The translations under genes were made by a program, and so were the position numbers. From Streptomyces echinoruber (GTDB taxonomy: Bacteria > Actinomycetota > Actinomycetes > Streptomycetales > Streptomycetaceae), in assembly GCF_014651135.1 (NCBI RefSeq), contig NZ_BMWH01000010.1, positions 1 to 64,000 of the forward strand: a DNA stretch of 64,000 bases, written 5' to 3'. This document shows positions 48,404 through 57,305 of this stretch, in pieces. The notes under the pieces were generated by a model. It did no database searches. It was given only the letters and a program-made list of their open reading frames with translations, and was not told where the DNA came from. Each line of letters opens with the position of its first letter. The first letter of the stretch is position 1.

Positions 48404-49345
48404 GTGAGCAGCAGCGCATCCGCCACCCCCCGCGTCATCGCCGTCGTAGGCCCCACCGCGGCCGGAAAGTCCGACCTGGGCGTCTTCCTGGCCCAGCAAC
48501 TCGGCGGAGAGGTCATCAACGCCGACTCGATGCAGCTCTACCGGGGGATGGACATCGGCACCGCCAAGCTCACGCCGCAGGAGCGGGGCGGGGTGCCGCA
48601 CCACCTGCTCGACGTGTGGGACGTGACGGTCACCGCGTCCGTCGCCGAGTACCAGCGCATGGCCCGGCGGAAGATCGACGAGCTGCTCGCCGCCGGGCGC
48701 TGGCCGATCCTGGTCGGCGGCTCCGGCCTGTACGTGCGCGGCGCCGTGGACAACCTGGAGTTCCCCGGCACCGACCCCGAGGTGCGGGCCCGGCTGGAGG
48801 AGGAGCTCGCCCTGCGGGGACCGGGCGCGCTGCACGCCCGCCTGGCCGCCGTCGACCCGCAGGCCGCGCGCGCGATCCTGCCCAGCAACGGCCGCCGCAT
48901 CGTGCGCGCCCTGGAGGTCGTCGAGATCACCGGCAAGCCGTTCACCGCCAACCTCCCCGGGCACGACGCCGTCTACGACACCCTGCAGATCGGCGTCGAC
49001 GTCGCCCGCCCCGAGCTCGACGAGCGCATCGCCCGCCGGGTGGACCGGATGTGGGAGGCGGGGCTGGTGGAGGAGGTGCGCGCCCTGGAGGCGCAGGGGC
49101 TGCGCGAGGGACGTACGGCGTCGCGCGCGCTCGGCTACCAGCAGGTGCTCGCGGCGCTCGCCGGGGAGTGCACGCTGGAGGAGGCGCGCGCGGAGACGAT
49201 CCGCGCCACCAAGCGCTTCGCGCGCCGCCAGGACGCGTGGTTCAGACGCGACCCGCGGGTGCACTGGCTCAGTGGGGCCGCGACCGACCTCGCGGAACTC
49301 CCGCGGCTCGCGTTGTCGTTGGTCGAACGACCGGTTACAGCCTGA
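48404..49345 (+). CDS. miaA: tRNA dimethylallyltransferase MiaA
   Basis: 313 residues. It transfers dimethylallyl to A37 of tRNAs reading UNN codons. The P-loop is VGPTAAGKSDL, followed by INADSMQLYRGMDIGTAK, and the C-terminal zone has SRALGYQQVLAAL and RFARRQDAWFRRDP. GTG 48404 lies six bases after GAGACT and lacks a ribosome site, so the mRNA is probably leaderless. It precedes dapF, with a small membrane protein gene between. Confidence 0.95.
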   Translation: MSSSASATPRVIAVVGPTAAGKSDLGVFLAQQLGGEVINADSMQLYRGMDIGTAKLTPQERGGVPHHLLDVWDVTVTASVAEYQRMARRKIDELLAAGRWPILVGGSGLYVRGAVDNLEFPGTDPEVRARLEEELALRGPGALHARLAAVDPQAARAILPSNGRRIVRALEVVEITGKPFTANLPGHDAVYDTLQIGVDVARPELDERIARRVDRMWEAGLVEEVRALEAQGLREGRTASRALGYQQVLAALAGECTLEEARAETIRATKRFARRQDAWFRRDPRVHWLSGAATDLAELPRLALSLVERPVTA

Positions 49346-49445
49346 TCACGTCATGGCATCGGGACGCCCAGGCCGCCATTCCGGCCTCCGCCGCCGTGCC
49401 ATCATCGAGCTTCGATCGACCAGTGGAGTCCAGTTGGGAGGGCGC

Positions 49446-49985
49446 GTGGCGATGGAGGCCGGCCCTCGCGACACCGCACACGGCACCGACACCGCGCACG
49501 GCAGCGACCGCGTCGTCGCCGAGCGCGGGGGCGAGGACGGGGACCGGGGCCGACTGAGCCCGGACGGCCCCGAGCAGACACCGGACGGCGTCACCGCCGA
49601 CGGTCCGGAGCCCGAGGGCCTGTTCCCCGGGCCCGAGGTTCCCGGGCCCGAGGTCGAGGTGGAGCTGCGCCCGCAGCGTCGGCTGCGCCTGTGGCAGCTC
49701 GCCCCCATCGTCGGGCTGGCCGCGGTCGGCTCCCTGATGTTCGCCTTCCCGCTCGCCTTCGACTTCGGCGACAGCGGCGCCGTGATCGCCATGCTCGGCC
49801 TGCTGATCTGCTCCTGCGCGGCCGGCTGGGGCATGATGGCCGCCCGCCGCGTCGGCTACACCTGGCCCGGCCTGCCCCCGCGCGGCTCCGGGCGCCGCCC
49901 CGACTGGCGGGTGGTCCTCGCCTACGCCCTGGCGGTCGCCGCGGTCGTCGTGCTGGCCGTGTGGCGGGTCGCCCGCCTGCGCTGA
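49446..49985 (+). CDS. conserved two-helix membrane protein, function unknown
   Basis: About 179 residues. Residues 1-85 are acidic Gly/Pro/Asp-rich with repeats (HGTDTAHG, PGPEVPGPEV). Three hydrophobic segments follow (LAPIVGLAAVGSLMFAFPL, AVIAMLGLLICSCAAGWGMM, VVLAYALAVAAVVVLAVW). GTG 49446 is preferred because GGGAGGG stands a few bases upstream; ATG 49452 is the alternative. It lies between miaA and dapF on the same strand, as in other Streptomyces. Family not recognised. Confidence 0.78.
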   Translation: MAMEAGPRDTAHGTDTAHGSDRVVAERGGEDGDRGRLSPDGPEQTPDGVTADGPEPEGLFPGPEVPGPEVEVELRPQRRLRLWQLAPIVGLAAVGSLMFAFPLAFDFGDSGAVIAMLGLLICSCAAGWGMMAARRVGYTWPGLPPRGSGRRPDWRVVLAYALAVAAVVVLAVWRVARLR

Positions 49986-50036
49986 CGGCCGGCCGCGTGC
50001 GCGGGGGCCGGACGGGCCGTCGTACGGGGCGGGGCG

Positions 50037-50070
50037 CGACAGCCCGTACGATCCGACAGCCCGTACGATC
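50037..50070 (+). promoter_or_regulatory. duplicated 17-bp promoter segment before dapF
   Basis: CGACAGCCCGTACGATC occurs twice in perfect tandem (50037-50053 and 50054-50070). Each copy holds a TACGAT -10-like hexamer (50046-50051 and 50063-50068). The second copy lies seven bases before the dapF ATG, so it would give a leaderless mRNA; the first would start about 17 bases earlier. Confidence 0.65.
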
Positions 50071-50075
50071 GAGGA

Positions 50076-50948
50076 ATGAGCACGCGGATCGCCTTCCTCA
50101 AGGGGCACGGCACGCAGAACGACTTCGTGATCGTCCCGGACCCCGAGAACGCCCTCGACCTGACCCCGGCCGCCGTCGCCGCCCTGTGCGACCGCCGCGC
50201 CGGCCTCGGCGGGGACGGTCTGCTGCACGTCGTGCGCTCCGCCGCCCACCCCGAGGCACGGCACATGGCGGGCGAGGCCGAGTGGTTCATGGACTACCGC
50301 AACGGCGACGGCTCGGTCGCCGAGATGTGCGGCAACGGCGTGCGCGTCTTCGCGCGCTACCTGCAGCGCGCCGGACACGCCGCCGAGGGCGACCTGGCGG
50401 TGGCCACCCGCGGCGGCGTCAAGAGCGTGCACATCGCCAAGGACGGCGACATCACCGTCGGCATGGGCCGGGCGCGCCTGCCCGAGGGCGAGGTCACGGT
50501 CACCGTCGGCGAACGCAGCTGGCCCGCGCGCAACGTCAACATGGGCAATCCGCACGCGGTCGCCTTCGTCGACGACCTCGCGCACGCCGGCGACCTGCTC
50601 TCCCCGCCGTCCGTCAGCCCGGCCGCCGCCTACCCGGACGGGGTGAACGTCGAGTTCGTCGTCGACCGCGGTCCTGGGCACGTGGCGCTGCGCGTGCACG
50701 AGCGCGGCGCCGGCGAGACCCGCTCCTGCGGCACCGGCGCGTGCGCCGTCGCCGTGGCCGCCGCCCGCCGTGACGGCCTCGACCCCGCCGTCACCGGCCT
50801 CCCGGCGACGTACACCGTGGACGTGCCCGGCGGCCGGCTGGTGATCACCGAGCGCCCCGACGGCGCGATCGAGATGACCGGCCCCGCGGTGATCGTCGCC
50901 GAGGGCGAGATCGACACCGAGTGGCTGCGCACGGCCGCCGCCGGCTGA
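50076..50948 (+). CDS. dapF: diaminopimelate epimerase
   Basis: 290 residues. It interconverts LL- and meso-diaminopimelate for lysine and peptidoglycan; Streptomyces walls use the LL form. The two catalytic cysteines are Cys85 (EMCGNGVRVFARY) and Cys218 (RSCGTGACAVA). The N-terminus FLKGHGTQNDFVIV and the NPHAV segment are typical. It lies after miaA in the usual actinobacterial order. The start is fixed by ATG 50076 just after the duplicated -10 element. Confidence 0.95.
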   Translation: MSTRIAFLKGHGTQNDFVIVPDPENALDLTPAAVAALCDRRAGLGGDGLLHVVRSAAHPEARHMAGEAEWFMDYRNGDGSVAEMCGNGVRVFARYLQRAGHAAEGDLAVATRGGVKSVHIAKDGDITVGMGRARLPEGEVTVTVGERSWPARNVNMGNPHAVAFVDDLAHAGDLLSPPSVSPAAAYPDGVNVEFVVDRGPGHVALRVHERGAGETRSCGTGACAVAVAAARRDGLDPAVTGLPATYTVDVPGGRLVITERPDGAIEMTGPAVIVAEGEIDTEWLRTAAAG

Positions 50949-51261
50949 GCAGCCCACGGGGCCGAGGCCGAGGCCGGGACCGCGATATCGGCGCCGCGGC
51001 GCGGAAGCCGGGCCACCGGTTCCCACGGCGGCGCACCCGCCGGCCCGTCCCGAACCCGCTGTCGCACACCGCACGGACGTAAACCCCCAAATCGTCGCTC
51101 GAATGGGTGATCCGTTTCACGCTCGGCGGGAGGCGGCCGGACGCGCGTGGTGGGCTCGATAGCATCAAGCACCGGCCCGGACGGGGGAATCCGTCGCCAT
51201 CCCCTGAGCCGCGTACGCCCCGGGGCGCCCCGTCCGCCGGTCCACGCAGCCGGAGGTGCCC
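50949..51261. promoter_or_regulatory. dapF-rshA intergenic region
   Basis: This 313-bp spacer has no gene. A relatively AT-rich patch lies around 51080-51120 (AAACCCCCAAATCGTC ... CCGTTTCACGC). TAGCAT at 51160-51165 is the best -10 candidate and would start transcription near 51172, giving an rshA leader of about 90 bases. No clear -35 or terminator. Confidence 0.4.
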
Positions 51262-53451
51262 TTGAGTGCGGATGCGACGAACCCTGCGACCCCAGGCCCG
51301 GTAGTGCCCGCGGCGCCCCGCAGGAAGGGCCGCCCCCGGATCGACCTGCGCCGCCTGGGCCGGGCCGCCCTGCTCGGGCCCGCCGCCCGCGACCGGCTGC
51401 CCGACGCCATCGGCCACGTCGTCGAGGCGCACCGCGCCCACCACCCCGACGCCGATCTCGAACCCCTGCGCCGCGCCTACCTGCTCGCCGAGTCCTCGCA
51501 CCGCGGCCAGATGCGCAAGAGCGGCGAGCCCTACATCACCCATCCGCTCGCCGTTACCCTGATCCTCGCCGAACTCGGCGCGGAGACCACGACGTTGACC
51601 GCCTCCCTGCTCCACGACACCGTTGAGGACACCGATGTGACGCTGGATCAGGTCGGGGCGGAGTTCGGTGAGGAGGTGCGCTACCTCGTCGACGGCGTCA
51701 CGAAGCTGGAGAAGGTCGACTACGGCGCCGCCGCCGAGCCCGAGACCTTCCGCAAGATGCTCCTCGCCACCGGCAACGACGTCCGCGTGATGTCGATCAA
51801 ACTCGCCGACCGGCTGCACAACATGCGCACCCTCGGCGTGATGCGCCGGGAGAAACAGGTCCGCATCGCCCAGGTCACCCGCGACGTCCTCATCCCGCTC
51901 GCCGAACGCCTCGGCGTGCAGGTCCTCAAGACCGAACTGGAGGACCTGGTCTTCGCGGTGCTGCACCCCGAGGAGTACGAGCGCACCCGGGAGCTGATCG
52001 CCGAGAACGCCGCCCGCCCCGACGACCCGCTCGCCGCCACCGCCGACCGCGTGCGCGCCGTGCTGCGCGAGGCCGGCATCGCCGCCGAAGTCCTCATCCG
52101 GCCGCGGCACTTCCTCTCCGTGCACCGCGTCTCCCGCAAACGCGGACGGCTGCGCGGCACCGACTTCGGCCGCCTGCTGGTGCTGGTGGCCGAGGACGCC
52201 GACTGCTATGCCGTCCTCGGCGAACTGCACACCTGCCTGACGCCCGTCGTCTCGGAGTTCAAGGACTTCATCGCCACCCCCAAGTTCAACCTGTACCAGT
52301 CGCTGCACACCGCCGTCGTCCTCCCCGCCGAGGAGACCGACGACCGCGCGGGAGACTCCCCGGACCGCCAGATCGTCGAAGTCCTCATCCGCACCCACCA
52401 GATGCACAAGGTCGCCGAGGCCGGCGTCATCGCGCTCGGCAACCCCTACGCGGCCCCCGCGGAGGAGCAGAACGCCGCCGACGGCGAACGCACCGACCCC
52501 ACCCGGCCCGGCTGGCTCAACCGGCTGCTGAAGTGGCAGGAGGCCGCGCCCGACACCGACACCTTCTGGTCCTCCCTCCGGGAGGACCTCGCCCAGGACC
52601 GTGAGATCACCGTCTTCCGGCGCGACGGCGGCACCCTGACCCTGCCTGAGGGCGCCACCTGCGTCGACGCCGCCTACGCGCAGTACGGCGAGGACGCGCA
52701 CGCCTGCCTGGGCGCCCGCGTCAACGGCCGCCTCGTCACGCTCGGCATGGTCCTGAGGGACGGCGACACCGTCCAGCTCCTCATGGGGCAGGACGCGGCT
52801 TCCGCGCCCTCCCGCGAGTGGCTGGAGCACGCCCACACCCCCGCCGCCCGCCTCGCCATCCAGCGCTGGCTGGCCGCGCACCCCGCGCCCGAGGAGACCG
52901 ACCGGACCCCCGGCACACTCCCGTCGCCGCCCCTCTTCCGGCCCACCGCCGTGAACCCCGCCCGGCGTCCCGCCCCGCCCGAGGGGGAGTCCCCCGCCCG
53001 CGCCAACGCCGTCACCGACCTGCCCGGCGCGGCCGTACGGCTCGCCGGCTGCTGTACGCCCGTACCGCCCGACGAGGTCACCGGGTTCGCGGTGCGCGGG
53101 GGAGCGGTCACCGTGCACCGCGTCGAGTGCGCCGCGGTGGCGCGCATGAAGAGCGCCGGGCGCGCGGAGGTCGGCGTGCGCTGGGGCGACACCACCGAGT
53201 GCCGGGTCACGCTCGTCGCCGAGTCGTTCGGCCGCCCCCACCTGCTCGCCGACCTCACCGAGGCCATCGCCCTGCAGGGCATTTCCATCGTCTCCGCCAC
53301 CGTCGCCCCGCCCGCCCAGCAGCGCGTCCGCCACACCTACACCCTCCAGCTCCCCGACGCCGCCCGCCTGCCCGCCGTGATGCGCGCCATGCGCGAGGTG
53401 CCGGGCGTGTACGACGTGCGGCGGGCGCAGGCGCGCGCGGCAGACGCCTGA
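51262..53451 (+). CDS. rshA: RelA/SpoT-family ppGpp enzyme RshA
   Basis: About 729 residues. The HD hydrolase domain is intact (SSHRGQMRKSGEPYITHP, LLHDTVEDTD, KLADRLHNMRT). The synthetase domain keeps RPRHFLSVHR, EFKDFIATPKFNLYQSLHT and the catalytic Glu of EVLIRTHQMH. However, the usual (Y/F)D-L-x-A-x-R strand reads FGRLLVLVA, losing the metal-binding Asp and the Arg. TGS (about 445-505), a CC/zinc region (GCCTPVPPDEV) and an ACT domain complete it. It is probably mainly a ppGpp hydrolase. A TTG start at 51262 is chosen because GGAGG ends five bases upstream; GTG 51256 overlaps that site. Confidence 0.9.
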   Translation: MSADATNPATPGPVVPAAPRRKGRPRIDLRRLGRAALLGPAARDRLPDAIGHVVEAHRAHHPDADLEPLRRAYLLAESSHRGQMRKSGEPYITHPLAVTLILAELGAETTTLTASLLHDTVEDTDVTLDQVGAEFGEEVRYLVDGVTKLEKVDYGAAAEPETFRKMLLATGNDVRVMSIKLADRLHNMRTLGVMRREKQVRIAQVTRDVLIPLAERLGVQVLKTELEDLVFAVLHPEEYERTRELIAENAARPDDPLAATADRVRAVLREAGIAAEVLIRPRHFLSVHRVSRKRGRLRGTDFGRLLVLVAEDADCYAVLGELHTCLTPVVSEFKDFIATPKFNLYQSLHTAVVLPAEETDDRAGDSPDRQIVEVLIRTHQMHKVAEAGVIALGNPYAAPAEEQNAADGERTDPTRPGWLNRLLKWQEAAPDTDTFWSSLREDLAQDREITVFRRDGGTLTLPEGATCVDAAYAQYGEDAHACLGARVNGRLVTLGMVLRDGDTVQLLMGQDAASAPSREWLEHAHTPAARLAIQRWLAAHPAPEETDRTPGTLPSPPLFRPTAVNPARRPAPPEGESPARANAVTDLPGAAVRLAGCCTPVPPDEVTGFAVRGGAVTVHRVECAAVARMKSAGRAEVGVRWGDTTECRVTLVAESFGRPHLLADLTEAIALQGISIVSATVAPPAQQRVRHTYTLQLPDAARLPAVMRAMREVPGVYDVRRAQARAADA

Positions 53452-53520
53452 GGCACACGGCGGCGCGGGGCGCGCGGTAGGCACCTGAGGCATAAGGCGG
53501 CGTGGGGCGCGCAGTCGGCG
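53447..53520. repeat. 37-bp imperfect tandem duplication across the rshA stop
   Basis: Copies at 53447-53483 and 53484-53520 share CCTGAGGCA, GGCGGCG and GGGGCGCGC blocks with a few substitutions. The first copy includes the rshA stop codon; the second, if read in the same frame, repeats a CTGAGGCA end. It looks like a recent slippage duplication. Confidence 0.7.
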
Positions 53521-53674
53521 CGTGCCGGGCATCCGAGCGCTCCGGGCACTCCGGGCGCCCGAGGGGGCGCGCACACCGGACGCACGTGCCACCGGCGGCT
53601 TCCGAAGGCCCCGTTCGAGTGGCCCGGGCGCGCGCCGCCGTCGAAGGGCGGGCGGGCGCTGATAGCGGTGGGGC

Positions 53675-55372
53675 ATGCCGCTCAGCTCCCGTCACCTCCC
53701 GCTCGGGCTTCTCCGGTTCCGGACGGTGGCCTCCCGCCCGTCCCGTATCTCCAGCCCGCCCCCTCCCGCTCACCGGTCCCGCAGCTCCCACCTGACCCAC
53801 CTGCCCCGTCGCGCCAAGGCCGCGCTGCTCGCCTCGGCCGTCTCCGTGTGCCTCGTCGCCGCCGGCACGCCCCCGGCCCCGCTCGGCGTGGGCGACCGCC
53901 TCTACCCGCAGCTCGGCAACCCCGGCTACGACGTGACGGCGTACGACCTGTCCCTCACCTACACCGGCCGCAACACCGAGCCGCTCGCGGCCGTGACCAC
54001 CGTCGACGCCCGGACGACCGAGCCGCTGGAGCACCTCAACCTCGACTTCGCGCACGGCACCGTCAAGTCCGTCGAGGTCGACGGGCGGCCCGCCGCGTTC
54101 GCCGGCGCCGGCGAGGACCTGGTCGTCACCCCGGACACCCCGCTGCCCGCGGGCAGCCGGACGCGGATCACCGTCCGGCACACCAGCGACCCGGTGCCCG
54201 CGCGCGGCCGGGACGGCGGCTGGGTGCGCACCAGGGACGGCCTCGCCATGGCCAACCAGGCCGACGCCGCCCACCTGGTGTTCCCCTGCAACGACCACCC
54301 TTCCGACAAGGCGCTGTTCACCGTCCACGTCACCGCGCCCGACGGCTACACCGCCGTCGCGAACGGACTGCCGGCCGGTGCCTCCCGGACCGGCGGGCGC
54401 ACCACGTGGACGTACCGCACCCGCCACCCCATGGCCACCGAACTGCTGCAGGTGGCCGTCGGCCGCTCGGCCGTGGTGCACCGCGCCGGCCCGCACGGAC
54501 TGCCGCTGCGCGACGTCGTGCCCACCGCCGACCGCCGGCGCCTCGAACCCTGGCTCGCGCGCACGCCCGGCCAGATCGCCTGGCTGGAGAGCAAGGTCGG
54601 GCCCTTCCCGTTCGAGACGTACGGCCTGCTCGTGGCCGACGCCGACACCGGCTTCGAACTCGAGACACAGACCCTCTCCCTGTTCGAGAAGGGCCTGTTC
54701 ACCAAGCCCGGCCACCCCGGCTGGTACATCGAGTCGATCATGGTGCACGAGCTGTCCCACCAGTGGTTCGGCGACAGCGTCAGCCCCCGCACCTGGTCCG
54801 ACCTGTGGCTCAACGAGGGACACGCCACCTGGTACGAGGCCCGCTACGCCGAGGAGAAGGCGCACCAGCCGATGGAGGCCCGCATGAAGGCCGCCTACGG
54901 CGCCTCCGACCGCTGGCGCGCCTCCGGCGGCCCGCCCGCCGCGCCCAAACCCCCGGTGCCCGGCCAGAAGATCGGCATCTTCCGCCCCAACGTCTACGAC
55001 GGTGCCGCCCTCGTCCTGTACGCGCTGCGCCAGGAGATCGGCCGGGTCGCCTTCGAGCGCGTCGAGCGGGCCTGGGTCCGGCTGCACCGCGACGGCACCG
55101 CCGGCACGGACGACTTCGTCCGCCTCGCCTCCGAGATCTCCGGCCGCGACCTCGGCACGTTCTTCCAGGACTGGCTGTACGGCGCGAAGACCCCGCCGAT
55201 GCCCGGCCACCCGGACTGGAAGCCGGCGCCCGCCGCCGCGAAGTCGGCCCCCGGGCCGTCGGTGGGGAAGGGGAAGAGGCACGCGGTGCAGGGCAGGGAG
55301 CAGGGTGCGACGCAGGGCAGGGAGCAGGGCGCGGCCCGGAGCGGGTCACCGCACGGCCGGCACGGGAAGTGA
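53675..55372 (+). CDS. secreted M1-family zinc metallopeptidase
   Basis: 565 residues. A long N-region with an Arg-rich part and hydrophobic core (about 48-66, AALLASAVSVCLVAAGTPP) is a signal peptide. The zinc site is HELSHQ starting at His358 with the distal Glu in WLNEGHATW (HExxH-x18-E). The GAMEN-type exopeptidase motif appears as a FELETQT segment instead, so specificity may differ. The C-terminal tail has a 24-base repeat giving QGREQGAT and QGREQGAA. It lacks the C-terminal ARM domain of large PepN enzymes. Confidence 0.88.
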   Translation: MPLSSRHLPLGLLRFRTVASRPSRISSPPPPAHRSRSSHLTHLPRRAKAALLASAVSVCLVAAGTPPAPLGVGDRLYPQLGNPGYDVTAYDLSLTYTGRNTEPLAAVTTVDARTTEPLEHLNLDFAHGTVKSVEVDGRPAAFAGAGEDLVVTPDTPLPAGSRTRITVRHTSDPVPARGRDGGWVRTRDGLAMANQADAAHLVFPCNDHPSDKALFTVHVTAPDGYTAVANGLPAGASRTGGRTTWTYRTRHPMATELLQVAVGRSAVVHRAGPHGLPLRDVVPTADRRRLEPWLARTPGQIAWLESKVGPFPFETYGLLVADADTGFELETQTLSLFEKGLFTKPGHPGWYIESIMVHELSHQWFGDSVSPRTWSDLWLNEGHATWYEARYAEEKAHQPMEARMKAAYGASDRWRASGGPPAAPKPPVPGQKIGIFRPNVYDGAALVLYALRQEIGRVAFERVERAWVRLHRDGTAGTDDFVRLASEISGRDLGTFFQDWLYGAKTPPMPGHPDWKPAPAAAKSAPGPSVGKGKRHAVQGREQGATQGREQGAARSGSPHGRHGK

Positions 55373-55667
55373 CCGGTGCGGTCGTGACCGGCGCGGCAAG
55401 CGACCGGCCCCGGGAGGCCGTCGGCGCGAGAGAAGCGGCCGGCACGGAAATCCGGCACGGAAATAAGGCAGTGGAAAGGCAGTGGAGGGGACGGGGCGTC
55501 CCATGGGACCATCGTCGGGTTCGCACGGACGGGAAGCGGGAATCTCCCGGGGTACCCGTGCGTTGTGAACGGTGACGGACCAGCTCCACGGCTCCGCGGC
55601 CCCCGGGCCCGCGACCTGCGCGGCCGCTCCGTCGCCGCAGACGCATCCCCATCGACGTAAGGACCCA

Positions 55668-57170
55668 ATGACCTCTTCCTCCTCCTCTTCCCAGGCCGCC
55701 GCTCGCGTCGCCGAGCGTCTGGCACGCGCCTATCCCGAAGGTCTTCGGGCCGATGCCCTGATGGAAGAGGACGTCGCCTGGAGCCACGAGATCGACGCGG
55801 AGCGTGACGGCGACCAGTTCGACCGCTTCGAACGCGCGGCGCTGCGCCGTGTGGCCGGCCTCTCCACCGAGCTCGAGGACGTCACCGAGGTCGAGTACCG
55901 GCAGCTCCGTCTGGAGCGGGTCGTGCTCGTCGGCGTCTGGACCTCGGGGACCGTGCAGGACGCGGAGAACTCCCTCGCGGAGCTCGCCGCCCTCGCCGAG
56001 ACCGCGGGCGCGGTCGTCCTCGACGGCGTCATCCAGCGCCGTGACACGCCTGACGCGGCGACGTACATCGGCTCCGGCAAGGCCGAGGAGCTGCGGGACA
56101 TCGTCGTCGACACCGGCGCGGACACCGTCATCTGCGACGGTGAGCTCAGCCCCGCCCAGCTCATCCACCTCGAGGACGTCGTCAAGGTCAAGGTCATCGA
56201 CCGGACGGCCCTGATCCTGGACATCTTCGCCCAGCACGCCAAGTCCCGCGAGGGCAAGGCGCAGGTCGCGCTCGCGCAGATGCAGTACATGCTGCCGCGG
56301 CTGCGCGGCTGGGGTCAGTCGCTGTCCCGGCAGATGGGTGGTGGCCGCGGCGGTCTCGCCACGCGCGGCCCCGGTGAGACCAAGATCGAGACGGACCGGC
56401 GCCGGATCCGCGAGAAGATGGCGAAGATGCGCCGGGAGATCGCGGAGATGAAGACCGGCCGCGAGATCAAGCGCCAGGAGCGGCGCCGCAACAGGGTGCC
56501 GTCGGTGGCCATCGCCGGCTACACCAACGCGGGCAAGTCCTCCCTGCTCAACCGCCTCACCGGCGCCGGCGTCCTGGTCGAGAACGCCCTGTTCGCGACC
56601 CTGGACCCGACCGTGCGCCGGGCCGAGACCCCGGGCGGGCGGCAGTACACGCTGACCGACACCGTCGGTTTCGTCCGGCACCTGCCGCACCACCTGGTCG
56701 AGGCGTTCCGCTCCACCATGGAGGAGGTCGGCGACGCCGACCTGATCCTGCACGTGGTGGACGGCTCGCACCCGAACCCGGAGGAGCAGCTGGCCGCCGT
56801 GCGCGAGGTGATCCGGGACGTCGGCGCCACCGACGTACCCGAGATCGTCGTGATCAACAAGGCGGACGCGGCCGACCCGCTGGCCCTGCAGCGGCTGCTG
56901 CGGATCGAGAAGCGCTCCATCGCCGTCTCGGCCCGCACCGGCCAGGGCATCAAGGAGCTGCTCGCGCTCATCGACAACGAGCTGCCCCGGCCCGCCCTGG
57001 AAGTCGAGGCGCTCGTGCCCTACACGCACGGCAAGCTGGTCGCCCGCGCCCACGACGAGGGCGAGGTGATCTCCGAGGAGCACACCCCGGAGGGCACCCT
57101 GCTCAAGGCCCGGGTGCACGAGGACCTCGCGGCGGACCTCGCGCCGTACGCCCCGGCTCCCGCGCTCTGA
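55668..57170 (+). CDS. hflX: GTPase HflX
   Basis: 500 residues. It is a ribosome-associated GTPase that splits stalled or stressed 70S ribosomes. The N-terminal HflX domain has DAATYIGSGKAEEL, and the linker QMGGGRGGLATRGPGETKIETDRR precedes the G domain: GYTNAGKSSLLNRL (about 284), TDTVGFV (G3), NKAD (G4). ATG 55668 has AAGGA five bases upstream; an in-frame start at 55572 would add an unrelated 32-residue stretch. A strong terminator follows 23 bases after the stop. Confidence 0.95.
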   Translation: MTSSSSSSQAAARVAERLARAYPEGLRADALMEEDVAWSHEIDAERDGDQFDRFERAALRRVAGLSTELEDVTEVEYRQLRLERVVLVGVWTSGTVQDAENSLAELAALAETAGAVVLDGVIQRRDTPDAATYIGSGKAEELRDIVVDTGADTVICDGELSPAQLIHLEDVVKVKVIDRTALILDIFAQHAKSREGKAQVALAQMQYMLPRLRGWGQSLSRQMGGGRGGLATRGPGETKIETDRRRIREKMAKMRREIAEMKTGREIKRQERRRNRVPSVAIAGYTNAGKSSLLNRLTGAGVLVENALFATLDPTVRRAETPGGRQYTLTDTVGFVRHLPHHLVEAFRSTMEEVGDADLILHVVDGSHPNPEEQLAAVREVIRDVGATDVPEIVVINKADAADPLALQRLLRIEKRSIAVSARTGQGIKELLALIDNELPRPALEVEALVPYTHGKLVARAHDEGEVISEEHTPEGTLLKARVHEDLAADLAPYAPAPAL

Positions 57171-57193
57171 CGCACCGCACGCGACAGCGCGAC

Positions 57194-57236
57194 CGAAGGC
57201 TCCGTCCCCCGCACCCCGCGGGGGACGGAGCCTTCG
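57194..57236. terminator. strong hairpin terminator after hflX
   Basis: A perfect 19-bp stem (57194-57212 with 57218-57236) closes a five-base ACCCC loop. It contains CGAAGGCTCCGTCCCC. It lies between the convergent hflX and the protease gene and can serve both directions. Confidence 0.88.
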
Positions 57237-57275
57237 CGCGTACGGCGGCCGGTGCGTCAGTGGCCGCCGTACGCG
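57237..57275. terminator. second hairpin directly beside the hflX terminator
   Basis: A perfect 14-bp stem (CGCGTACGGCGGCC at 57237-57250 with 57262-57275) closes an 11-base loop. It starts one base after the previous hairpin ends, so the two form a tandem pair; this one is nearer the convergent protease gene. Confidence 0.75.
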
Positions 57276-57305
57276 CGGCTCATGCGCCGGTGACTCACGT
57301 TCTTG

